A DNA stretch of 64,000 nucleotides from Hyphomicrobium sp. (GTDB lineage: Bacteria; Pseudomonadota; Alphaproteobacteria; Rhizobiales; Hyphomicrobiaceae), in assembly GCA_002928735.1 (NCBI GenBank), contig PERL01000004.1, positions 1-64,000 of the forward strand, in the 5' to 3' direction. Below, piece after piece: positions 18,698-28,600 of the stretch. A program made the translations under genes and the position numbers. The notes under the pieces were generated by a model that saw only the letters and a list, made by a program, of their open reading frames with translations, was not told where the DNA came from and ran no database searches. The first letter of the stretch is position 1; each line of letters begins with the position of its first letter.

Positions 18698-20518
18698 ATG
18701 TGTGGCATTGTCGGAATTCTCGCCAACAAACCCGTCGCCATCGACCTCGTCGATGCGCTGCGACGCCTAGAGTATCGCGGCTACGACAGCGCCGGCGTCG
18801 CAACGCTGGAGAACGGCCACCTCGATCGCCGCCGCGCCGAAGGCAAACTGCGCAACCTTGAAACCCGTCTGCATGAACAGCCTTTGCAGGGCCACGTCGG
18901 CATCGGCCACACGCGCTGGGCCACCCACGGCCGCCCTACTGAGCGCAACGCCCATCCGCATATGAGCGCCAAGGTTGGCGTCGTCCACAACGGCATCATC
19001 GAGAACTACCGCGAACTTAAAGCCGAATTGTCCTCGCGCGGCCACGTCTTCGAAACAGACACGGACACCGAAGCCGTCGTCCATCTCGTCACCGATGAAT
19101 TGGACAAGGGCCTGGAGCCGATCGCCGCCACCAAAGCCGCACTCGCCAAGCTGCAAGGCGCCTTCGCGCTCGGTATCATTTTCGCCGGCCACGACGATCT
19201 CATGATCGCCGCGCGCAAAGGCTCCCCGCTCGCCATTGGCTACGGTACCGGCGAAGTCTATCTCGGCTCCGACGCCATCGCGCTCGCCCCCTTCACCGAC
19301 ACCATCACGTACCTCGACGAAGGCGACTGGGCCGTCATGCGCCGCTCCGGCGTCGAAATCTATGACGAGGCAGGAAGCCGAGTCGATCGCCCGAAAATCA
19401 AGTCGGTGGCGAGCGCCCTCCTCGTCGACAAGGGCAACCATCGCCATTTCATGGCGAAGGAAATCCATGAGCAACCTGAGGTGGTCAGCCACACGCTCGC
19501 CAATTACCTCGACATGGGCTCCGGCACGATTGCTTTCCCCGACCTCGGCATTGATCTGGCCAAGATCCCGCGCGTGACGATCTCCGCCTGTGGCACCGCC
19601 TACTACGCCGGTCTCGTCGGCAAATACTGGATCGAACGCTACGCCCGCGTGCCGGTCGAAATCGATATCGCTTCCGAATTCCGCTACCGCGAAGCCCCGC
19701 TGGTCGATGGGGGGCTTGCCGTGTTCGTCTCCCAATCGGGCGAAACCGCCGACACGCTGGCAACGCTGCGCTATTGCAAGGCTGGCGGTCAGCGCATTGC
19801 CTCGATCGTCAACGTGCGCACCTCTTCGATCGCGCGCGAAAGCCACGCCGTGCTGCCCACGCTCGCCGGTCCCGAAATCGGCGTCGCCTCCACCAAGGCC
19901 TTCTCCTGCCAGCTCTCGGCACTCGCTTGCCTCGCAATCGCGATTGGCCGCGCCAAGGGCACCATCACGCCCGCCAAGGAAGCCGAACTCGTCAAGGCGC
20001 TGATCGAAGTCCCGCGCTTGATGTCATCGATGCTCCACTCAGAGCAGCAATACGAGGACCTCGCGCAATATCTTTCCAAGGCCCGCGACGTCCTCTTCCT
20101 CGGCCGCGGCATCAATTACCCGCTCGCCCTCGAAGGCGCGCTGAAGCTGAAGGAAATCTCCTACATCCACGCCGAGGGCTATGCCGCCGGCGAACTGAAG
20201 CACGGTCCTATCGCCCTCATCGACGAGAACGTCCCCGTCATCGTCGTCGCCCCCGATGACGACCTCTTTGAAAAGACGGTGTCGAATATGCAGGAGGTCG
20301 CCGCCCGCGGCGGCCAGATCATCCTCATCTCGGATGCCCCGGCGGAGAAGTGCGGCTGCAAGCTCGTGGCGCACATCAAGGTGCCCAAGGGCCACGACTT
20401 CGCCAACCCGCTCCTCTACGCAGTGCCCATCCAACTCATCGCCTATCACACGGCCGTCTTCATGGGCACCGACGTGGACCAGCCGCGCAATCTCGCCAAG
20501 TCCGTGACCGTCGAATAG
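18698..20518 (+). CDS. glmS: Glutamine--fructose-6-phosphate aminotransferase (isomerizing)
   Basis: Converts fructose-6-phosphate and glutamine to glucosamine-6-phosphate, the first committed step to UDP-GlcNAc. The 606-residue protein starts at ATG 18698 so that Cys of MCGIVGILAN becomes the N-terminal nucleophile; the ATG at 18665 would bury it. The Ntn glutaminase domain (1-240) is followed by two SIS domains with CGTAYYAG and VSQSGETADT, and an end DQPRNLAKSVTVE matching the family. I saw no glmS-type ribozyme in the short leader, nor would one be expected in this lineage. Confidence 0.97.
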   Translation: MCGIVGILANKPVAIDLVDALRRLEYRGYDSAGVATLENGHLDRRRAEGKLRNLETRLHEQPLQGHVGIGHTRWATHGRPTERNAHPHMSAKVGVVHNGIIENYRELKAELSSRGHVFETDTDTEAVVHLVTDELDKGLEPIAATKAALAKLQGAFALGIIFAGHDDLMIAARKGSPLAIGYGTGEVYLGSDAIALAPFTDTITYLDEGDWAVMRRSGVEIYDEAGSRVDRPKIKSVASALLVDKGNHRHFMAKEIHEQPEVVSHTLANYLDMGSGTIAFPDLGIDLAKIPRVTISACGTAYYAGLVGKYWIERYARVPVEIDIASEFRYREAPLVDGGLAVFVSQSGETADTLATLRYCKAGGQRIASIVNVRTSSIARESHAVLPTLAGPEIGVASTKAFSCQLSALACLAIAIGRAKGTITPAKEAELVKALIEVPRLMSSMLHSEQQYEDLAQYLSKARDVLFLGRGINYPLALEGALKLKEISYIHAEGYAAGELKHGPIALIDENVPVIVVAPDDDLFEKTVSNMQEVAARGGQIILISDAPAEKCGCKLVAHIKVPKGHDFANPLLYAVPIQLIAYHTAVFMGTDVDQPRNLAKSVTVE

Positions 20519-20639
20519 CCGCGCCACCCTCTGCGGCAGCCACTGCAAAGGCCGTTAACCCAATTCGGCGTAAAAGCCTGTTTTGCAACCTGGGGAAAGC
20601 CTGTGCGGATTTCGCCCCAGAATTGCCACCCGGTGGCGC

Positions 20640-20668
20640 TTGACATACAAGGTGGACGTCAACGAATC
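20640..20668 (+). promoter_or_regulatory. Possible promoter of the TPR/SPOR gene
   Basis: A perfect TTGACA at 20640-20645 is followed after 17 bases by CGAATC (20663-20668), a weak -10. It lies 41 bases upstream of the ATG at 20709. Confidence 0.35.
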
Positions 20669-20708
20669 CGTGTGCCGCGTGCTGAACCGTTGGGGGGAAG
20701 ACTGAAGG

Positions 20709-21995
20709 ATGCACGCTAAGCAGATCATGCTCGCCGCCGGCTGCGCGGTCGCAGTCGTTGCTGCGCCGATGTTGGCCAATGCGCAAAGCGTCCCCAAAGC
20801 GCCCGCCGCTGCCAGCAAACCCGCAGCCACCGGCGTGAAGTCTTACGAAGCCGGCGCGAAGGCCTTCGAGGCGGGCAAATTGACCTCCGCCATCTCATCT
20901 CTGTCGAACGCCTTGTCGCTCGGCGGCCTCTCTAGCCAGCAAATGGCCAAGGCCCTTTATTATCGCGGCGTCGCGTATCGCAAGACCGGTAAGAGCGCGC
21001 AGGCGATTTCCGATCTCACCTCTGCCGTCTGGCTGAAGAACGGCCTCAGCGACGCCGACCGCGCCGCGGCCATGGAGAACCGCCAGGGCGCCTATCAAGA
21101 AGCAGGCCTCGGCAACGCCACGCCCATCGGTGCGCCGCCGCTCGATGCGCCGGCCACTGCCGCTGCTCCTCTACCGCCCGCCGGGCCAGCCCCCGCATCC
21201 CCAGCCCCCGCGTCCGTTGCAGCGACCGCACTTGCGCCTGCGCCGGTCCCAAGTTCGGTCCCAAGTCCAGCCGACAGCGCCACCTCCTCATGGAGCGCGA
21301 CGAGCGCCAAGAGCGCCGCTGAAGCGTCCGTTCCTAATCTCTCCTCAGCGTCCGGCAACTATGCCAGCCTGTCCGCGCCCGACGCGCCCACACTCTCCGC
21401 AGTGCCGCAGGGCGATGCGGCAACGGCCCCAGCCGCCAACCCGCTCTCGGGCGTCGGCACCGCCATCGGCAATGCCGGCACGGCCGTCACGGGCTTTTTC
21501 GGCAACATGTTCGGCGGCGGCAGCACCGCCACAACCGCTCCATCCACCGATGTCGCAACCGCCACCGCGCCGCCAGCCCCCGCTCCGGCTCCCGCACCTG
21601 CGGCGCCGGCAGCCAGCGTGCAAGCAGCACCCGCCGCCGGCGACTGGAATGCAGGTCTGAGCGTGGTCCCTGGCAGCGATCAAAAGCCCGCCAAGTCCGA
21701 AACTAAAAAGAAGGTCGCGGCCATCGCAAAGCCCCGCGACACGGCCGCCGGTAAATACCGTCTCCAGGTTGGCATCGTCGGCTCGCGCGAGGAGGCGGAG
21801 AGCATCACCGCAAAACTTCGCGCCGAACACGCCGAAAGCCTCGGCGCCGCCGCGCCGGCCATCGACGAAGTCACGTTCGGCAACGGCACGTTCTTTCGCG
21901 TCCAGGTGGGGCCTTACGCCAGTGCGGCCGAGCCGGGCCAGTTCTGTTCGGCACTAAAGCCGAAAGGCTACGACTGCCTCGTCGTCACGAAGTAA
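20709..21995 (+). CDS. Secreted TPR and SPOR domain protein
   Basis: A 428-residue periplasmic protein. A signal peptide (1-25, ending NAQS) precedes two or three TPR-like helical repeats (about 45-140; KALYYRGVAYRKTGKSAQAI), then a 200-residue Ala/Pro/Ser-rich linker and a C-terminal SPOR domain (about 345-428; YRLQVGIVGSREEAESITAK, FFRVQVGPYASA). The combination suggests a periplasmic scaffold at the septum or along peptidoglycan. It is the second SPOR protein in the window, but its domain order differs from the membrane-anchored one at 15.8 kb. Confidence 0.82.
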   Translation: MHAKQIMLAAGCAVAVVAAPMLANAQSVPKAPAAASKPAATGVKSYEAGAKAFEAGKLTSAISSLSNALSLGGLSSQQMAKALYYRGVAYRKTGKSAQAISDLTSAVWLKNGLSDADRAAAMENRQGAYQEAGLGNATPIGAPPLDAPATAAAPLPPAGPAPASPAPASVAATALAPAPVPSSVPSPADSATSSWSATSAKSAAEASVPNLSSASGNYASLSAPDAPTLSAVPQGDAATAPAANPLSGVGTAIGNAGTAVTGFFGNMFGGGSTATTAPSTDVATATAPPAPAPAPAPAAPAASVQAAPAAGDWNAGLSVVPGSDQKPAKSETKKKVAAIAKPRDTAAGKYRLQVGIVGSREEAESITAKLRAEHAESLGAAAPAIDEVTFGNGTFFRVQVGPYASAAEPGQFCSALKPKGYDCLVVTK

Positions 21996-22052
21996 CGGTC
22001 CCAACGGTGCACGGTCGTTGACGCGCGCCGCGGTGGGCCTCACCATGTACCC

Positions 22053-22835
22053 ATGACGCGCGACATGCCGAAGCCGCCAGCACCCGAGCCATCGCATTCC
22101 GATGGCGACGCGGCGTTGGCTGAAGGCCTGAAGCGTCTCGCCCACGAAGATCCCACCGTGCCGCTGCGCATCGGCGCCCGTCTGCGCAATTACTTCCTGA
22201 CCGGCATCATCATTGTCGGGCCGATTGCGGTCACCGTCTACCTCATCAAGTGGTTCATCGCCTTCGCGGACGACTATGTGAAGCCACTGATCCCGTCCGT
22301 ATCCTTGCCCGAAACCTACCTGCCGTTCGCCATCCCCGGCATCGGCGTCCTGTTCGGCATCATCGGCCTCACGTTCATCGGCTTCCTCGGCGCCAACCTG
22401 CTCGGCCGCTCCCTCATTTCCGGTGGCGAAATGATCCTCGATCGCATGCCGATCGTGCGCAACGTCTACCGCGCGCTCAAACAGATTTTCGAAAGCGCCG
22501 TCACCGCCACCGAATCGAAGCGCGCTTTCCAGAAGGTCGGCCTAATCGAATTCCCGTCGAAGGGTTTGTGGTCGATCGTGTTCGTCACCGGCGAAGCCGG
22601 AGGTGAGATCGCCGCGGCCAAACCCGGCGGCGAAACCGATCTCGTCGCCGTCTTCATGCCGACCGGCATTGTGCCGCCCACGGGCTTTGTCTGTTACGTC
22701 CCCCGCCGCGACGTCACCTTTCTGCAAATGACCGTCGAGGACGCCGCCAAGATCGTGATCTCCGCTGGCATGGTGACCCCCGATCAGCAAATCGCCCGAT
22801 TGCGCAAGCTCGCCGAAAAAGCCAAGCCCACCTGA
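22053..22835 (+). CDS. DUF502 domain-containing membrane protein
   Basis: A 260-residue protein with two transmembrane segments (about 48-72 and 90-115). DUF502 signatures are YFLTGIIIVGPIAVTVYLIK, RMPIVRNVYRALKQIFE, and the soluble VFMPTGIVPPTGFVCYVP segment. The family is widespread and uncharacterised. The start at 22053 gives a normal length. It is co-oriented with and close to the preceding SPOR gene, and its stop is followed by a nested palindromic repeat rather than a clear terminator. Confidence 0.88.
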   Translation: MTRDMPKPPAPEPSHSDGDAALAEGLKRLAHEDPTVPLRIGARLRNYFLTGIIIVGPIAVTVYLIKWFIAFADDYVKPLIPSVSLPETYLPFAIPGIGVLFGIIGLTFIGFLGANLLGRSLISGGEMILDRMPIVRNVYRALKQIFESAVTATESKRAFQKVGLIEFPSKGLWSIVFVTGEAGGEIAAAKPGGETDLVAVFMPTGIVPPTGFVCYVPRRDVTFLQMTVEDAAKIVISAGMVTPDQQIARLRKLAEKAKPT

Positions 22836-22891
22836 ACCGGGCGGCGTCACCGCGCCGGCAACGGGCGGCTCCTATCCATCCCGACGTCCAA

Positions 22892-23052
22892 AACGTCATC
22901 CTCGGCCCAACGAGCCGCAGGTCAGTGCCGGCCGGGGATCCAGCGTAAGGCAAGCGCCGCAGGCGCAACGCAAAGGCTATCGTGTCTTTGGCGAGCCTGA
23001 CGCTGGATCCCCTAACGTCAGTCGCGATGCTCCCTCGTTCGAGGATGACGTT
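22892..23052. repeat. Nested palindromic intergenic repeat element
   Basis: Two inverted repeats are nested. The outer arms are AACGTCATCCTCG (22892-22904) and CGAGGATGACGTT (23040-23052). The inner arms are GGGGATCCAGCGT (22934-22946) and ACGCTGGATCCCC (23000-23012). The 161-base unit fills the gap between convergent DUF502 and recG genes. The arm sequences resemble dispersed palindromic repeats I know from Rhizobiales intergenic regions. It may act as a bidirectional terminator. Confidence 0.75.
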
Positions 23053-23066
23053 GGCCGAAGCCGAGC

Positions 23067-25181
23067 CTAAGCCGCACGGAAGAGCCGCACGGCTTCATCG
23101 CACTCGAACAGATAAAGGAGCGTCCGGAGCGCCCGACCGCGCGCACTCGTCAACGACGGGTCGCGGTCGAGGATCATTTGCGCATCGTCCCGCGCGGTAG
23201 CGAGCAACATCGGAAATCCAGGCACATCAGCAACGCGAAATTCAGGCAGGCCGCTTTGCCGTGCGCCCAGCACCTCGCCGCCGCCGCGCAACTCCAGATC
23301 CTTCTCGGCGATTTTGAACCCGTCCTCCGTCGCCTCCATCATGGCGAGCCGCTCCTTCGCCGTTTCGCCCAGCGGCTGCGCATAGAGCAGCATACAGAAG
23401 CTCTCCCGCGACCCGCGCCCGACTCGTCCGCGCAACTGATGCAATTGCGCCAGACCAAACCGCTCCGCGTGCTCGATCACCATAATGTTGGCGTTGGGGA
23501 CATTAACGCCGACCTCGATCACCGTCGTCGCTACGAGAATTTTCAATTCATTCTTGGCGAACGCCGCCATTGTCGCGTCCTTCGCCGCCGACGTCATGGC
23601 CCCGTGCAGTAGTCCAACGATGTCGCCGAAGATCTGTTTCAGATGCGCGTGACGTTCCTCGGCTGCTGCCAGTTCCGACACCTCCGAACTCTCGATCAGT
23701 GGACACACCCAATAGACCTGCGCCCCCTCAGCCAACTGCACGCGAATGCGGTCGATCAGCTTTTCCATCGCATCCGTGGGCACGGCCTTGGTGACAATCG
23801 GCTTCCGCCCGGCCGGCTTCTCGGTGAGCTTCGACACGTCAAGATCGCCATAGTGCGTCATCAAAAGCGTGCGCGGGATGGGTGTTGCCGTCATGACCAG
23901 CATGTTCGCCCCACCATCCCCGCCCTTCATCTGCAACGCGAGCCGCTGGTGCACGCCAAACCGGTGCTGCTCGTCGATGACCGCGAACGCCAGATCCCGA
24001 AACACGACATCGTCCTGGAACAGCGCATGCGTCCCGATCAGAATGTCGATCTCGCCGGCCTTCAAGGCGTCCAGCAAATGCTCGCGCGGCTTGCCCTTTT
24101 CCCGCCCCGTCAACAGCCCGATCCGCAAACCCGCCGCCTCGGCGAGTGGCGCGATCGTCTCCAGATGCTGCCGCGCCAGAACTTCAGTCGGCGCCATCAG
24201 CGCGGCCTGGGCACCCGCTTCGACCGCAATCGCCATCGCCATCAAGGCCACGACGGTCTTGCCCGATCCCACGTCGCCCTGCAGCAGCCGCAGCATCCGG
24301 TTCGGCGCTTCCATGTCGTTGGCGATGTCGCCCAGCGCCGTCCGCTGCGAATTGGTCAAGGAGAAGGGAAGTGCCTTGACGATCCGCTCCCGAATACGCC
24401 CGTCGCCCCGCACCGGCCGCCCGCGCTGCGCCTTGAAACTCAACCGCACGATGCCAAGCGCCAGCTGGTTCGCGAGCAACTCGTCGTAAGCGATCCGCTG
24501 CCAGGCCGGCGAGGAGGGCGACACATCCCCCGCATCCTCCGGCTGATGCACCCGGTGCAAAGCGTCGTGAAACGAATCCCACCCGCGCGCCTTCAGCCAC
24601 GCCGCATCCTGCCACTCGGCAAAATCCGGCACCCGCTCCACCGCCTGCCGCGCCGCCTTCAAGACCACTTTCGCCGTGAGCCCCGCCGTCAAGGGATAGA
24701 CCGGCTCCAACAACGGCAGATCATCGCGCCGGTCCTCCGCCACGATGTAGTCGGGATGCGCCATCTGCAGTGTGTCGCCGTATTTCTCCGCCCGCCCGGA
24801 AATGTAGCGGATCTCCCCAACCGGCAGTTGCCGCTCGACAAAGCTCGGCTCCGCCCGAAAGAAGATGAGGTCGAGCTTGCCCGTCTCGTCCTCTGTCGAA
24901 ACTTTATATGGAACTTTGTTATTGCCCCGTGGCGGCGCTTTGTGTTTCAGCACGCGCACCTTCAGCGTCACGATGGTGCCAGGCACCGCATCCGCCACCG
25001 ACGGCTCCGCCCGCCGGTCCACCACACCCGTTGGCATATGCCACAGAAGGTCCAGCACGCGCGGTTCCCGCACACCGGGCGGCAACTTCAGCGCCTTTTT
25101 CATAAGCACAGCCAGCCGCGGTCCGATGCCTTTCAGCGTCTCCACAGGGGCAAACAAGGGTGTAAGGTCGTCAGGCCGCAT
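23067..25181 (-). CDS. recG: ATP-dependent DNA helicase RecG
   Basis: Branch-migration helicase that reverses stalled forks and resolves recombination intermediates. The 704-residue protein has an N-terminal wedge/OB region, then the SF2 helicase motor: motif I GDVGSGKTVVALMA, motif II DEQHRFGVHQR, TATPIPRTL, and motifs V/VI TTVIEVGVNVPNA and QLRGRVGRG. It is divergent from sdhE and mfd, a common alphaproteobacterial arrangement. Confidence 0.97.
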   Translation of the reverse strand: MRPDDLTPLFAPVETLKGIGPRLAVLMKKALKLPPGVREPRVLDLLWHMPTGVVDRRAEPSVADAVPGTIVTLKVRVLKHKAPPRGNNKVPYKVSTEDETGKLDLIFFRAEPSFVERQLPVGEIRYISGRAEKYGDTLQMAHPDYIVAEDRRDDLPLLEPVYPLTAGLTAKVVLKAARQAVERVPDFAEWQDAAWLKARGWDSFHDALHRVHQPEDAGDVSPSSPAWQRIAYDELLANQLALGIVRLSFKAQRGRPVRGDGRIRERIVKALPFSLTNSQRTALGDIANDMEAPNRMLRLLQGDVGSGKTVVALMAMAIAVEAGAQAALMAPTEVLARQHLETIAPLAEAAGLRIGLLTGREKGKPREHLLDALKAGEIDILIGTHALFQDDVVFRDLAFAVIDEQHRFGVHQRLALQMKGGDGGANMLVMTATPIPRTLLMTHYGDLDVSKLTEKPAGRKPIVTKAVPTDAMEKLIDRIRVQLAEGAQVYWVCPLIESSEVSELAAAEERHAHLKQIFGDIVGLLHGAMTSAAKDATMAAFAKNELKILVATTVIEVGVNVPNANIMVIEHAERFGLAQLHQLRGRVGRGSRESFCMLLYAQPLGETAKERLAMMEATEDGFKIAEKDLELRGGGEVLGARQSGLPEFRVADVPGFPMLLATARDDAQMILDRDPSLTSARGRALRTLLYLFECDEAVRLFRAA

Positions 25182-25314
25182 GATGCCGCTCTAGCCGTAA
25201 TCCCAGGCGGAGGCTATAGAACCCGTCTCCCCGGGGCCGGGCGACAAAACCGGTCTGTCCCTGGTGCGTCAAGCCGTCTTGACCCTCCCCCCACAAGGAC
25301 CGCCGCTCCCGGCC

Positions 25315-25599
25315 ATGGAACAAACGACACCCATCGACGATATCGCCGTTCGCCGCCGCCGTGCCCTGTGGCGCGCGACCCATCGCGGCACCAAGGAACT
25401 CGATATTCTCATCGGCGCCTACGCCAGCGCCCACCTCGACCGTATGGATGCAGCAGATCTGACGCACTTCGAAGACTTCCTGACCCAGCAAGAAACGGAA
25501 CTGCAGGCGCTCTTGCTCGCGCCCACCGCCGCCCATGACGTGCCCTTCGCCGACATCGTCAACGCCGTCCGGGCGTTCCACGGCATGCCTTCGGCCTGA
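25315..25599 (+). CDS. sdhE: Succinate dehydrogenase assembly factor SdhE family
   Basis: A 94-residue protein that helps attach FAD to the SDH flavoprotein. The start MEQTTPIDDIA at 25315 was chosen over an in-frame upstream GTG because family members begin just before the RRRALWRATHRGTKELD segment. The conserved RG pair in HRGTKELD is the flavinylation motif, followed by FEDFLTQQETELQALL. It sits between recG and mfd, 133 bases from the recG start and 22 bases before mfd. Confidence 0.9.
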   Translation: MEQTTPIDDIAVRRRRALWRATHRGTKELDILIGAYASAHLDRMDAADLTHFEDFLTQQETELQALLLAPTAAHDVPFADIVNAVRAFHGMPSA

Positions 25600-25621
25600 C
25601 GATCATTTTGAGCCAGAATTG

Positions 25622-28600
25622 ATGACCGCCCAGATCGACACGAAAAGGCACGACACCATTCTCTGCGGCGTCCCCGAGGGCCTCGACGCGCTCGTGCTGG
25701 CAAATCTCGTCCAGGAAGCGGGCAGCCCATCCGGCCCCGGTCTCCACCTCCACATCGCGCGCGACGACCGCCGCACGGAAGAGATCGAGAACGCGCTCAA
25801 ATTTTTCGCGCCCAAGGTGAAGGTCATTTCGTTCCCCGCCTGGGATACGGTGCCCTACGACCGCGTCGGCCCCAACGCCGACATCATCTCCAAGCGCATC
25901 ACGGCGCTGGCCAAGCTCGCCCACGGTGGCCGCAAGGACCCGGCGATCGTTCTCACCACCGTCAACGCGGTGCTGCAGAAGGTCCCGCCGCGCCAGTTCA
26001 TCAAGAACGCGATGAAGATCCTGGCGCCCGGTCAGCGCATCGATATGGGCGAACTCGCCCGCCGTCTCTCGCTCGCCGGCTACACGCGCTCCTCCACCGT
26101 CATGGAACCCGGCGAATTCGCCGTCCGCGGCGGCATCCTCGATCTCTTCTCGCCCGGCCGCCAGACGCCGATCCGCCTCGATTTCTTCGGCGACACCATC
26201 GAGAGCATCAAATCGTTCGACATCGAAACGCAGCGCTCGCTGAAGCCCGTACCCAAAGTCGTCCTGATGCCGGTGTCCGAAGTCGCCTTCGGCGAACACC
26301 CCATCGCGCTCTTCCGCCGCCGCTACGTCGAACTCTTCGGCGGCGCGACCGGCGACGATCCCATGTATGAGGCCGTCAGCGCCGGCCGCCGCTTCCAGGG
26401 CCAGGAACACTGGCTGCCGTTCTATCACGAGAAGCTTGAAACGCTGTTCGACTACGTGCCGGGCGTGAAGGTGTCCTTCGACCACAACGCCGAAGACGTC
26501 GTCAAAGCCCGCTTCGAGCAGATCGGCGAGCACTACGACGCCCGCGTTGAAGGCTTGGAGACCAAGAACTTTGGCGCCGAGCCCTATAAGCCCGTGCCGC
26601 CCGACCAGATGTTCCTCGACGCCAAAACCTGGGGCACAGCACTCGGCACCCACGACATCGTCCGCCTCACTGCGTTCGAGCAGACAGAAGGGCCCAACGT
26701 GCGCTCCATGCACGCCAAGAAGGGCAAGACGTTTGCGCTCGAACGCCAGAACCCGGAAACCAACGTCTTCGACGCCGTCGTCTCCCACATCCGCGCGCTG
26801 CAGATCGGAAAGCGCCGCGTTATCGTCGTCACCTGGACCCCCGGCGCCCGCGAACGCTTGAGCCACCTGCTCACCGAGCACGGCCTGAAAGACGTCCGCA
26901 AAGTCGACAGCTACGACGAGGCGCTGGCGCTCCCGGGCGACATCGCGGCGCTGGGCGTGCTCGGCATCGAAGAAGGCTTCGAAACGCCCACGCTGGCCGT
27001 CATCGGCGAACAAGACATTCTGGGCGACCGCCTCGTTCGGACCCGCCGCAAGCCGAAACGCGCCGCCAGCGTCCTCACCGAAGCAACGAGCCTCTCGGTC
27101 GGCGATCTTGTCGTCCATGCCGACCACGGCATCGGCCGCTTCGCGGGCCTCAAAACCATCACCGCGCTCGGCGCCCCCCACGACTGCCTCGAACTCATAT
27201 ACGCCGGCGGCGACAAGCTCTACCTGCCGGTCGAAAACATCGAACTCCTCTCCCGCTACGGCTCGGATGAAGGCGACGGCCAACTCGACAAACTCGGCGG
27301 CGGCGCTTGGCAATCGCGCAAGGCCCGCCTCAAGAACCGCCTGCGCGAGATCGCCGGCGAACTGATCAAGATCGCCGCCCTCCGCCAACTCAAAGAAGCC
27401 CCCGCCGTCTCGCCGCCCACCGGCGCCTGGGACGAATTCGTTGCCCGCTTCCCCTATGAGGAAACCGAAGATCAGGCGCTCAGCATCGAAGCCGTGCTTG
27501 CCGACCTCGCCTCCGGCCGCCCGATGGACCGCCTCGTCTGCGGCGACGTCGGCTTCGGCAAAACGGAAGTGGCGCTGCGCGCCGCGTTCGTCGCCGCCTT
27601 GAACGGCATGCAGGTCGCAGTCGTGGTGCCCACCACGCTCCTCGCCCGCCAGCACTACAAGACCTTCACCGAGCGCTTCAAAGGTCTGCCCGTTAACGTC
27701 GCGCAAGCCTCCCGCCTCGTATCGGCAAAAGATCTGGCGGACGTTAAGACGGGCCTGAAAGAGGGCAAGATCGACATCGTCGTCGGCACGCACGCGCTCC
27801 TCGGTAAGGCCATCGACTTCGCGAGGCTCGGCCTCATCATCGTCGACGAAGAGCAGCACTTCGGCGTGACGCACAAAGAACGCCTCAAAAAACTCCGCGA
27901 AGACGTCCACGTCCTGACGCTCTCCGCAACACCCATCCCGCGAACGCTGCAACTGGCGCTCACAGGCGTGCGCGAACTCTCCCTCATCACGACGCCGCCC
28001 GTCGACCGCCTCGCCGTGCGCACATTCATCTCACCGTTTGATCCCGTCATCCTCGCCGATGCGCTCAAACGCGAGCGCGCCCGCGGCGGCCAGAGCTTCT
28101 ATGTCGTCCCGCGCATCGCCGACCTCGACGAAGTCGCCGAATTCCTCCGCGAAGTCGTGCCCGAATTGAAAGTCGCCCGCGCCCACGGCCAGCTGACGCC
28201 CACGGAACTCGAAGACATCATGACGGCTTTCTACGAGGGCCAATACGACATCCTTCTCTCCACCGCGATCGTGGAGTCCGGCCTCGACGTGCCCAACGCC
28301 AATACGCTCATCGTCCACCGTGCCGACATGTTCGGCCTCGCCGCCCTCTATCAGCTGCGCGGCCGCGTCGGACGCTCCAAGCGCCGCGCGTATGCGTATT
28401 TCACGACCCCGCCCAACCGCGTCCTCACCGAAGGCGCCGATAAGCGCCTCAAAGTTCTCCAGTCGCTCGACACGCTCGGCGCCGGCTTCTCGCTGGCCTC
28501 CCACGACCTCGACATTCGCGGCGCGGGCAACCTGCTCGGCGAAGAACAGTCCGGCCACATCCGCGAAGTTGGCTTCGAACTCTATCAATCCATGCTGGAA

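Noticed and set aside
23643-25538. Plus-strand 631-codon open frame over recG
   Set aside because: Entirely antisense to RecG, with Arg/His/Pro-rich composition typical of a shadow frame in high-GC DNA.
25559-27952. Minus-strand 797-codon open frame over mfd
   Set aside because: It mirrors Mfd codons in antisense, shows no domain, and has a composition (Val/Ala/Asp/Gly) common to shadow frames.
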